Shown: piece by piece, positions 1-6,681 of the stretch | Layout of the letters: every line of letters starts with the position of its first letter | Position numbering within the stretch: position 1 is the stretch's first letter | From: an uncultured Bacteroidales bacterium | GTDB lineage: Bacteria > Bacteroidota > Bacteroidia > Bacteroidales > Marinilabiliaceae | DNA length: 7,455 bases | NCBI GenBank assembly: GCA_937892095.1 | Contig: CALAVC010000189.1 | Span: 1 to 7,455 of the forward strand | Direction of reading: 5' to 3' | Program-made: the position numbers and the translations under genes | Notes under the pieces: model-generated | The model's input: the letters and a program-made list of their open reading frames with translations, nothing else | Told to the model about the DNA's origin: nothing | The model's database searches: none

Positions 1-882
1 AGTAGTCCCGACATAGCCAAGCAAATTTTTGCTTCCGACTATCGTGGCAAACGCCGTGAACTATACAAACTTGTCAATCCCTATGCAGGCTTCGATATGC
101 CACAGATTCGCACACATGCTTTGCGTTCGGCCGATGGTCGACACGAACTTACTGGGCGTATAATCTTGCCACCCAATTTTGATGAATCTCGTCAGTATCC
201 TGTCATTGTCTACGTCTACGGCGGTCCGCACTCGCAGCTTGTCGAGGGTAGTTGGCTTATGGGTGCCAGCCCTTGGATGCTCTACTTTGCTCAAGAAGGC
301 TACATCGTCTACACAATGGATAATCGTGGCACCGAAATGCGTGGCACCGAATTCGAACAGTGCATCCATCGACATCTCGGACGTTGTGAGGCGCAAGACC
401 AAATGGTCGGCGTCAACTATCTGCGTAGCCTGCCGTTTGTAGATCGTGAGCGCATTGGCGTCTTCGGCTGGAGCTTTGGTGGCTTCATGACGATGACTCT
501 ACTCACCGACTATGCCGAATATTTCAAGGCTGGTGTGGCTGGCGGACCAGTCTGCGACTGGCGCTACTACGAAGTCATGTATGGTGAACGCTACATGGAC
601 ACCCCACAAGAAAATCCCGATGGCTACGAACACTCAAGCTTATTGGGCAAAATTGATAAGCTCAAAGCTCGCTTGCTTGTCATTCATGGTGGTATGGACA
701 GCACGGTTGTTTGGCAACATAGCCAACAACTCATCAACGCCTCTATCAAGAAAGATGTCTATATAGACTACGCCATCTATCCTAACCACCCTCACAATGT
801 CCGAGGGCATGATAGCGTACATCTCTACTCTCGCATAAAAAGATATTTCGACGATTTCTTGTCTGGCAAAAACGAAAAATAA
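1..882 (+). CDS. S9B prolyl peptidase (DPP4 / prolyl tripeptidyl peptidase type), C-terminal catalytic domain, 5' truncated
   Basis: The frame is open from base 1 and ends with TAA at 880-882, so the start lies upstream of the window; 293 residues are present. This is the alpha/beta-hydrolase catalytic domain of a peptidase family S9B enzyme, which removes N-terminal di- or tripeptides after proline; relatives are usually secreted or periplasmic and about 700-740 residues, so the N-terminal beta-propeller is missing. The triad is visible: Ser in GWSFGG (codon 472-474), Asp in HGGMD (697-699) and His in NHPHNV (793-795). The oxyanion-side motif VYGGPH, the DNRGTEMRG segment and the pocket motif YEVMYGERY are also intact. 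From memory, GGPVCDW, MDSTVVWQHS and YPNHPHNV resemble the Porphyromonas prolyl tripeptidyl peptidase more than classical DPP4, but the specificity-setting propeller is not visible, so the exact substrate is open. It converges with the ATPase gene. Confidence 0.93.
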   Translation, partial: SSPDIAKQIFASDYRGKRRELYKLVNPYAGFDMPQIRTHALRSADGRHELTGRIILPPNFDESRQYPVIVYVYGGPHSQLVEGSWLMGASPWMLYFAQEGYIVYTMDNRGTEMRGTEFEQCIHRHLGRCEAQDQMVGVNYLRSLPFVDRERIGVFGWSFGGFMTMTLLTDYAEYFKAGVAGGPVCDWRYYEVMYGERYMDTPQENPDGYEHSSLLGKIDKLKARLLVIHGGMDSTVVWQHSQQLINASIKKDVYIDYAIYPNHPHNVRGHDSVHLYSRIKRYFDDFLSGKNEK

Positions 883-891
883 TCTCCGTAG

Positions 892-924
892 GGCTTAGTC
901 ATACAAAACGACTAAGCCTTTTTT
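892..924 (+). terminator. Intrinsic terminator of the S9B peptidase gene
   Basis: A perfect 9-bp stem (GGCTTAGTC at 892-900 pairing with GACTAAGCC at 910-918) encloses a 9-base loop and is followed by six T (919-924), ten bases after the peptidase stop codon. The T-tract is on the + strand side only; reading the - strand, the hairpin is followed by CTACGGAG with no T-run, so efficient termination of the converging ATPase transcript is not assured. The right arm and T-tract are also ATPase coding sequence: they hold its last codons and its TAG stop (912-914). Confidence 0.9.
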
Positions 925-3900
925 CTGCCGATTAGTCTAATTGCTTCGCCAATCCACAAGACAGCTGACGTTGCCAAGATTATTATTAGCCAATCGACTG
1001 CCGATATTCCACCATGTGCAATGTTGAACATTTCTTGCAAACCCGGAGTTTCTGTCATCAATATCTGACCCACAAGTATGATGCCTGCAATCAGTATAAA
1101 CCACTTCGTGTTTCGCCACGAGATGCCCGATAGTGCCGATGACGACGTCATGAAGACCTTTGCATTGAACATATTCCAGAACTGCAACATGACGAATGTC
1201 GTAAAGAAAAGACTCAATTCGTAGGCCGAAAGTTCGCCCGACTGCCACTCTATATTACCAGTAAAAATGTCCAAAAGTGTCGCGATGTTCGCATATCTGA
1301 AAAACGCATATATGCCGAGCAAAACAATAGTAAACAATCCGCCCACTATGAGTATTGGTGCTTGCATACCTTGCAAGATGTGTTCGTCTATCTGACGAGG
1401 CCTTTCGTTCATAACCAACCTTGATGGCGGTAGCGATGCCAAGGCAAGAGCTGCAAAGGTGTCCATGATTAGGTTTACCCACAGCATTTGCGTAACTGTT
1501 AGTGGAGACTCTGTTCCCACAAACGCTCCAATCAAGACAATCAGGCAAGCCACTACATTTACCGTCATCTGAAATAATATAAATCGCTTGATGTTCTTGT
1601 ATAGTGAGCGACCCCACATGACTGCGCTAACTATTGTGGCAAACGAATTGTCGAGTATCGTCATGTCGCTTGCCTCCTTCGCCACTGCTGTTCCGTCCCC
1701 CATCGAAAGACCCACATTGGCTGCGTTGAGTGCTGGAGCATCATTGGTGCCGTCGCCTGTAACTGCCACAATATAATTTAGGTCTTTAAGTGTGCGCACT
1801 GCTCGTTCCTTGTCGCCAGGGCGTGCTCGTGATATTATTTTTACTTTTGATAGTCGCTCACGTAGTTCGTTGTCTGTCATGGCTGCCAGTTCTGTGCCCA
1901 ACAAGATGTTCTCTTCTGTGTCGGTTTCGGTCCATAAGCCCAATCTACGTCCAATCTCTTTTGCAGTTCCGGGTGCGTCACCTGTTACGATTTTTACTTC
2001 AATGCCAGCTTTGGCACACTCGCTTATGGCTACCGGGACATCATCGCGCACAGGGTCGGCAATGCCTACAATGCCCAGCATATGCAAGTCTTGCGTCTCG
2101 AGTCGCCCATCTGCAAAGACAACTTCCGATTCTTCAAGTTCTTTATATGCAAAGGCAAGTGTTCTATATGCGTGCGACTGATATTCGCTCAGCGTTTGGC
2201 TATATGTCGTTTTCTCACTTTCACTTAGTCTGCAATGCTTCATAAGTACATCGGGTGCACCTTTCACGTAGAGCATTCGTCTACCCATAGACACAGAGTT
2301 AACCACCGTCGCCATATATTTTCGCTCGGTAGTAAATTGCAACCGTTCTACAATTGGCAGCACATTTCGTAGCTCATTATAGTTTGTGCCGTTTGCGTGT
2401 AGCCACAGCAATAAGGCTCCCTCTGTCGGGTTGCCAACAGCTTTGGCTTTTGTCGGGTCGCTAAGGTCAATGTTGGCCGTCGTGTTTGTTGCAATACATT
2501 CTTTAATGATGTCTGAAGCCCTATCGTCAGATAAGTTTTGGTTCGCAAGAGTAGGAAAAAGTGTTGACGCAACGCTCATTCTGTTCTGAGTAAGTGTACC
2601 CGTCTTGTCCGAACATATAACCGACACTGCACCCATAGTCTCGCACGAATGCATTGTGCGTGGCAGTGTATTCTGTTTCATGAGCCTCTTCATACTAAAT
2701 GCAAGACTTAGCGTAACTGCCATTGGCAGCCCTTCTGGAACTGCCACAACAATCAACGTGATAGCTATCATTAGCGAGTCCAAAGCATAGCTTATCAGTT
2801 CTGACCATGCAACGCCTTCGTTCATCTCCGTTGCGAAGTACACCACAATCCCAACAGTTGGCAAAATAAGAAACGTAAGTAGCTGCCAAAGCTCAATGTT
2901 TTCCGCATTTTCTTCGGTTCTTTTTTTGTTGAGTCCAAAATATATCAGTGTCGAAATGCCAAGAGCCATTAGCATAATTGTCACAAGCAGTGTGCTATTA
3001 TTGCTTGGCATTCCAAGAGCATAACGGATTAGCCTACCCACCACGATAAGCACAGCTATTGCATAGCTCGTCTTGGTTATGAGGCTTGCAAGTTCATCAA
3101 GTTTTTCGCTCAGTGGCGTGGCTTCGTCGTTGCTCACTTGTGCTGCTCGGAACACCTTGCCACATGCTGTCGAGTCGCCCACAGCAAACACTTTCGCCAC
3201 GCAATCGCCCTCAAGAATGTTGCAACCCTTCATTATGTGGTTCGACGGATATGTGGCTTCCTTGTCAAATTGTTCCGCATCTGTCGTTTTTGCACATGTC
3301 GGTTCGCCCGTAAGCGACGATTCGTCAACCATCAAGTTCATGCTTTCCAGTAGTTCTGCATCTGCAGGAATCTCTTCACCAGCTTCGAGTATTACGATGT
3401 CGCCAACAACAATCTCGCGCCTCTTAACCTGATGCACGTTGCCACTCCTAATTACTTTGACCAAAGTGTCATCGTTCACCTCGTTGAGACTCTTAAATGT
3501 TTTTTCGTTTTGCTTTTCAAGCACGTGTGCCACCGTCGTTGCCAGCAACACAGCTGCCGCAATGCCAACCAATTCTAAGTAGGGCTCCCAACCCTCTACT
3601 CCGCCATATATGCCATTGTAGAAAGCAATCCCTCCCGATAGCAAGAGTGCAAACAATAATATGGTGAAAAGTGAGTCTAACCTGAATTTCCCTTTTTTCT
3701 CGTTCCATTCGCCACCCAAGTATGCCACCATATACGTCAAGAAAAACAACGTAAACGAAAGTGCTGGGGCAATCCATAGTCCCTCGTGAGAATAAACCCC
3801 TGTCAACGGCAATAACGTCGTTGCTAATGTCGCCAATATAAATATTGTCAAGTGTAGTCGCAGTAGCCAAAAGTGCATACAGTCCTTTATTTTTTGCCAT

Positions 3901-4004
3901 GTGCTTTCGTCTGCTGGTGGTGTGAGTATATTGGCTCCGAAGCATTCTCTGTTTTGGACAACTTGCTCGTCGGTTAGACCAACGTATTGCTCTCTGCGAC
4001 TCAT
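912..4004 (-). CDS. Calcium-translocating P-type ATPase, P2B (PMCA) type, with two apparent extra membrane hairpins
   Basis: A 1030-residue inner-membrane pump expected to export Ca2+ using ATP. Visible motifs: actuator loop LTGEP (E234); M4 PEGLP (423-427); phosphorylation motif DKTGTLT with acceptor Asp466 (codon 2607-2609); nucleotide-domain KGAPD (581-585); TGDAPGTA (674-681); hinge GDGTNDAP (750-757). P2B type is indicated by PEGLPMAV, by Ala818 in M5 where SERCA has its calcium-binding Glu, and by NLIMD (844-848) in M6, which suggests one calcium site. No C-terminal calmodulin-binding tail is present. Bacteroidetes relatives that I recall are about 890-900 residues. The excess sits in two hydrophobic stretches: about 53-97 ahead of M1 (111-132), and about 337-392 between M3 (309-330) and M4 (from about 408). 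I therefore count about 14 membrane segments instead of 10. The start is supported by the family-like beginning (YVGLTDEQV, then NILTPPA) and by a candidate promoter just upstream. Confidence 0.95.
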   Translation of the reverse strand: MSRREQYVGLTDEQVVQNRECFGANILTPPADESTWQKIKDCMHFWLLRLHLTIFILATLATTLLPLTGVYSHEGLWIAPALSFTLFFLTYMVAYLGGEWNEKKGKFRLDSLFTILLFALLLSGGIAFYNGIYGGVEGWEPYLELVGIAAAVLLATTVAHVLEKQNEKTFKSLNEVNDDTLVKVIRSGNVHQVKRREIVVGDIVILEAGEEIPADAELLESMNLMVDESSLTGEPTCAKTTDAEQFDKEATYPSNHIMKGCNILEGDCVAKVFAVGDSTACGKVFRAAQVSNDEATPLSEKLDELASLITKTSYAIAVLIVVGRLIRYALGMPSNNSTLLVTIMLMALGISTLIYFGLNKKRTEENAENIELWQLLTFLILPTVGIVVYFATEMNEGVAWSELISYALDSLMIAITLIVVAVPEGLPMAVTLSLAFSMKRLMKQNTLPRTMHSCETMGAVSVICSDKTGTLTQNRMSVASTLFPTLANQNLSDDRASDIIKECIATNTTANIDLSDPTKAKAVGNPTEGALLLWLHANGTNYNELRNVLPIVERLQFTTERKYMATVVNSVSMGRRMLYVKGAPDVLMKHCRLSESEKTTYSQTLSEYQSHAYRTLAFAYKELEESEVVFADGRLETQDLHMLGIVGIADPVRDDVPVAISECAKAGIEVKIVTGDAPGTAKEIGRRLGLWTETDTEENILLGTELAAMTDNELRERLSKVKIISRARPGDKERAVRTLKDLNYIVAVTGDGTNDAPALNAANVGLSMGDGTAVAKEASDMTILDNSFATIVSAVMWGRSLYKNIKRFILFQMTVNVVACLIVLIGAFVGTESPLTVTQMLWVNLIMDTFAALALASLPPSRLVMNERPRQIDEHILQGMQAPILIVGGLFTIVLLGIYAFFRYANIATLLDIFTGNIEWQSGELSAYELSLFFTTFVMLQFWNMFNAKVFMTSSSALSGISWRNTKWFILIAGIILVGQILMTETPGLQEMFNIAHGGISAVDWLIIILATSAVLWIGEAIRLIGRKKA

Positions 4005-4035
4005 TGGTGGATATTATGTTTTGTTTTTTTTATCA

Positions 4036-4043
4036 CAAAATTA
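4036..4043 (-). promoter_or_regulatory. Candidate Bacteroidetes -7 element for the ATPase gene
   Basis: On the - strand the 46-base gap upstream of the ATPase start contains TAATTTTG, a full match to the Bacteroidetes -7 consensus TAnnTTTG. It ends 31 bases before the ATG, which would give a leader of roughly 25 bases. No good TTTG -33 element sits at the expected spacing; only a T-rich TTTATG is near. The element begins 7 bases beyond the stop of the upstream M14-like gene. It would let the ATPase be transcribed separately from the operon, but read-through from the operon is not excluded because I see no terminator hairpin in the gap. Confidence 0.45.
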
Positions 4044-4050
4044 CGAAATA

Positions 4051-4980
4051 TTAAAGTGTATGTATCATAAATAGCAATGCATTCTGTAGGACGACGGGAC
4101 GGTTGTGGGCGAAGAACACAGTGCCTTCGACTGTCGCTTTGACATCGTTGAGTATCTGCCCGTTATAAGGGTCGATGATGTGAGCCAGTGACTCGCCAGG
4201 GAATACGCGACTACCTGCATTCACTAACCGATAGAAGATGCCTGCGTGGCGAGCCTTTACGTGGAGGAGTTCTGCCTCGTCGATGACGACAGATTCGTAG
4301 GCAGCACCCAAAGAGCCGTGACTAACTATGCCCGTCCGTTGCATCATGCGCAGGATGGCATCGATGGTCTCGCCGCTGGTCTTCAGGTCGATCTGGTTGG
4401 TCTGTCCCGCATAGACGGAGAAAGCCTTGGTTGCCCAAAGTTGCCAGTTGTAGTTGAGCAGCGTGGTGTCAAACGGGCGCGGCTTGCAGATGGTGACATA
4501 CTTCATGCCGAAGAGCCTGGCAGTCTCAACATCCTCATAGCCCGTCTTCAGCATCCGCACATGGGGGATGAAGTCGCCAGGCACATAGTAACTGGCCAGT
4601 TGCAGGCCATACTCAAAACCAGTGAGGGCTGTGAAGATGGCAGCGGCAATGCGCTGGGTGGTCTCCCCCTGGTCGTAGCCGGGAAACATACGGTTGATAT
4701 CCGTCGAGTCCATTGCCCAGAAACGGCGGCTGACATTCATTGAGAACGGATTACATGAGGGAATGACCAGCAGGCTATGGCCTTCAACAATTTCACCACG
4801 CTGTTCCATCATCGTCAGGCGGCTCACCAGTTGCGAACAGATGTACTGTTGCTGCACCTCGTCGCCACGCATGGCGCCCACAATAGCCAATGTCTTGGCT
4901 CCTTCACCAAACCGATAGCTCTGAATACGGAAATTATCGCGGTAGGGCGAGTTCATTTCAAATATAGTTTCTACTCTCAT
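4051..4980 (-). CDS. M14 AstE/AspA-like protein lacking zinc ligands and catalytic Glu (probable pseudoenzyme)
   Basis: A 309-residue homologue of the succinylglutamate desuccinylase/aspartoacylase branch of M14, most easily recognised by alignment with its upstream neighbour (310 residues), with only small gaps needed. In the neighbour's HGDE zinc motif the His is Arg38 (codon CGT, 4867-4869), and only Glu41 remains. The second zinc His (DIHSS in the neighbour) is Ala129 in QLASY. The catalytic Glu (VVEMG) is Tyr190 in SVYAG. Retained are the substrate-binding-type motif INRMFPG (Asn96-Arg97), the fold-defining CNPFSMN segment and the C-terminal beta-rich domain (about 220-309). Hydrolysis by the normal M14 mechanism is therefore not expected; it may bind the same ligand, regulate the neighbour or form a heteromer with it (inference). 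The start at 4980 follows the neighbour's stop by 16 bases. The frame is intact, with no stops or shifts, so it looks like a maintained gene and not a decaying pseudogene. Confidence 0.88.
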   Translation of the reverse strand: MRVETIFEMNSPYRDNFRIQSYRFGEGAKTLAIVGAMRGDEVQQQYICSQLVSRLTMMEQRGEIVEGHSLLVIPSCNPFSMNVSRRFWAMDSTDINRMFPGYDQGETTQRIAAAIFTALTGFEYGLQLASYYVPGDFIPHVRMLKTGYEDVETARLFGMKYVTICKPRPFDTTLLNYNWQLWATKAFSVYAGQTNQIDLKTSGETIDAILRMMQRTGIVSHGSLGAAYESVVIDEAELLHVKARHAGIFYRLVNAGSRVFPGESLAHIIDPYNGQILNDVKATVEGTVFFAHNRPVVLQNALLFMIHTL

Positions 4981-4987
4981 AAGAATA

Positions 4988-5008
4988 CTTCACTCTTCAT
5001 TTTTCACT
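4988..5008 (-). repeat. Three tandem 7-base repeats (ARTGAAR) ahead of the second M14-like gene
   Basis: On the - strand three adjoining heptamers read AGTGAAA (5008-5002), AATGAAG (5001-4995) and AGTGAAG (4994-4988). Seven bases (TATTCTT) separate the last unit from the ATG at 4980, so the start keeps the 7-base phase. The repeats include the last codons and the TGA stop (4997-4999) of the upstream M14 gene. A change in copy number would alter both that C-terminus and the spacing to the next start. Confidence 0.7.
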
Positions 5009-5929
5009 CCTAAAGATTCGTGCCATCAGCGAGCCTTCATAGACTATTGGATAGGCACGAATGGTGAACAGATAGCCATCAGTTGGAGAAATAACGTTAC
5101 TGAGCACACGGCCGCGAAGCGGATTGACAATCTGTCCGATGGTCTGACCGCGGCTGACGTTGATACCGCATTTCAGTTCTGTCAGGAATACACCTGACGT
5201 CTCGGCATTGAGGAATGCCACATGGTCGCCCTTGCAGACGATGGGCTTGGGCAAATCTGCACTGACACTGCCTTTCCACATGCCCATGCGCATCATCAGA
5301 TGAAGGATGCCTTCTACCAGCCGACGGCACATCTTGTGGTTAATGCGCTGACCGACACCCATCTCCACCACCAGGCAGGGCGTACCGGTGGAATTGAGCG
5401 AGTGGGCCAGCGTTGCCTCCAATACGGTGGCAGCATCGTGAACCCAGATGAAGTCCATGCCCAGCCGTTCGGCAAATGGCATGAGCCATTCGGCATTCTG
5501 TATATTGATGCGCACCTGTGGTGTCTCCCGCAGATAGAGATTGCTGGAATGGATGTCGATGACCATATCAGCCCCCTTGATGTCCTCGATGATGGCATGA
5601 GCGGTCTGTTCTGCCATCGTGCCTTGTGGGTCACCGGGAAAGATGCGGTTCATGTCGAGGTCGAAATTGGGAATACCCCGCTGGATGGTGTCGATGCCCA
5701 GAGGATTCAATGCCGGATAAATTTCCAGTGTTCCACAGAGCAAGTCGGGATGCTCTCCTACGATGCGTGCCAGTTCGTAGCACACCATCTGCCCCTCGAG
5801 TTCGTCGCCGTGAGTACCCGTAACGACACAGAAGCGGAGCCCGTCTTTCCGGCCATGCTGGATGACATTCTTGCGGATGCGGAACTGTTCATCGACAGGC
5901 AGTTCGGTGGATACTATTGTCTTAATCAT
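4997..5929 (-). CDS. M14 family zinc carboxypeptidase/deacylase, succinylglutamate desuccinylase/aspartoacylase-like
   Basis: A 310-residue metallo-hydrolase of the AstE_AspA type. The full active site is visible: zinc ligands His40 and Glu43 in GTHGDE, third ligand His127 in VIDIHSS, catalytic Glu189 in LVVEMG, and the substrate-binding Asn94-Arg95 in MNRIFPG. The C-terminal part (about 225-310) is the beta-rich domain usual in AstE/AspA proteins. No signal peptide is seen, so it should act in the cytoplasm. Known relatives split amide bonds of N-acylated amino acids or trim C-terminal residues; the substrate here is not known. Its ATG overlaps the transglutaminase TGA in ATGA (5926-5929), which points to translational coupling. 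Together with the alpha-E and transglutaminase genes it may process amide- or peptide-linked products of an ATP-grasp ligase (inference). It is not part of a visible arginine succinyltransferase pathway: no other ast gene is here. Confidence 0.92.
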   Translation of the reverse strand: MIKTIVSTELPVDEQFRIRKNVIQHGRKDGLRFCVVTGTHGDELEGQMVCYELARIVGEHPDLLCGTLEIYPALNPLGIDTIQRGIPNFDLDMNRIFPGDPQGTMAEQTAHAIIEDIKGADMVIDIHSSNLYLRETPQVRINIQNAEWLMPFAERLGMDFIWVHDAATVLEATLAHSLNSTGTPCLVVEMGVGQRINHKMCRRLVEGILHLMMRMGMWKGSVSADLPKPIVCKGDHVAFLNAETSGVFLTELKCGINVSRGQTIGQIVNPLRGRVLSNVISPTDGYLFTIRAYPIVYEGSLMARIFRSEK

Positions 5930-6681
5930 ATCTCATGTAATGTAACGTGAATCGTGGTTTGCTGACTGGCCTGACCTGTGTACATGCCGCGGCTGACGGA
6001 GCAGTCGCGGGCATCGCGTCCGTGGGCCAGTTTGACGTAGCCGTTGCTGATGCGGCAGTTGTGGGTGGGGTCGAAGCCCAGCCAGTTGTAACCGTCGAAA
6101 ATCTCAACCCAGGCATGGGTCTCGCCCTCACCCACAAGGAATCCGTTGACGTAGCGGGCAGGGATGTCTTGCCGTCGGCAGAGGGCTATCATGAGGTGGG
6201 CAAAGTCCTGGCATACGCCCTGACGCGACTGCATCACCTCTGCCGCCGTGGTCTCTATTGTGGTGGCCTGCGGCTGATACGCAATGTTCTCATTGATCCA
6301 TTGGCAGATGTCGTAAGCGGCTTGGATGCTGTTTTCACTAATATCCGCAATCCCGTATCCAATTGTAGTAAGTGGTGTGGGCTGACGGTAGAGGAACAGG
6401 TTCTCGCCGCGATACTTGACCAGATAGGTGTCGGTGGCAACAATGCCCATGCTGACGTATGCGAATACGGTGTGCGGCTCGGTGGTCCCGCCAAAGAGGA
6501 TGCGGTTATAAAACGCATCGCTGCCAGCCTGCAGCCAGTAATTGGGCGACATGACCAGATGTTCCTGCTCCACCGTCTGGCAGGCATTGCTGACTGGTTG
6601 GCAGCGGAGCATGACGGCATGGGCTGGAACTGACTCGGAGAACTCGACCACCGTCTGATAGTTATACAGATAGCGTTTCAC
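5926..6681 (-). CDS. Transglutaminase-like cysteine peptidase with bacterial transglutaminase N-terminal domain
   Basis: A 251-residue protein. Residues 1 to about 90 match the bacterial transglutaminase-like N-terminal beta domain; about 125-210 are the transglutaminase core. The catalytic triad is Cys157 in GVCQDFAHL, His189 in ETHAWVE and Asp204 in GFDPTHN. The following GRDARDCSVSRGMYTG segment is the usual tail signature of the COG1305 subgroup found next to alpha-E and ATP-grasp proteins. Such enzymes are thought to act as cysteine peptidases/amidases more than as cross-linkers. The start is GTG at 6679-6681, chosen because it forms a GTGA overlap with the alpha-E stop and gives the family's usual N-terminal beta strand (KRYLYNYQTVVEFSE). 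The stop overlaps the next ATG by ATGA. No signal peptide or membrane segment is seen, so it is probably cytoplasmic. Confidence 0.94.
   Translation of the reverse strand: MKRYLYNYQTVVEFSESVPAHAVMLRCQPVSNACQTVEQEHLVMSPNYWLQAGSDAFYNRILFGGTTEPHTVFAYVSMGIVATDTYLVKYRGENLFLYRQPTPLTTIGYGIADISENSIQAAYDICQWINENIAYQPQATTIETTAAEVMQSRQGVCQDFAHLMIALCRRQDIPARYVNGFLVGEGETHAWVEIFDGYNWLGFDPTHNCRISNGYVKLAHGRDARDCSVSRGMYTGQASQQTTIHVTLHEI

Noticed and set aside
1790..2245. + strand open frames of 129-151 codons inside the ATPase gene
   Set aside because: Low-complexity Leu/Arg- or Ser-rich translations opposite conserved P-type ATPase sequence; no independent support.
4246..4743. 165-codon + strand open frame
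   Set aside because: Antisense to the M14-like gene, no recognisable motif; a shadow frame.
4051..4980. Calling the second M14-like gene a pseudogene
   Set aside because: It is full length and in frame, keeps the substrate-binding motif and C-terminal domain, and sits in an operon. Catalytic residues are lost but the gene is not broken.
5222..6633. Two long + strand open frames (5222-5950 and 5947-6633) in tandem with a 4-base overlap
   Set aside because: They lie opposite the M14 and transglutaminase genes, which have full catalytic motifs. The overlap mirrors the real ATGA junction, and the translated products show no recognisable domain. GC-rich coding DNA often gives such shadow frames.
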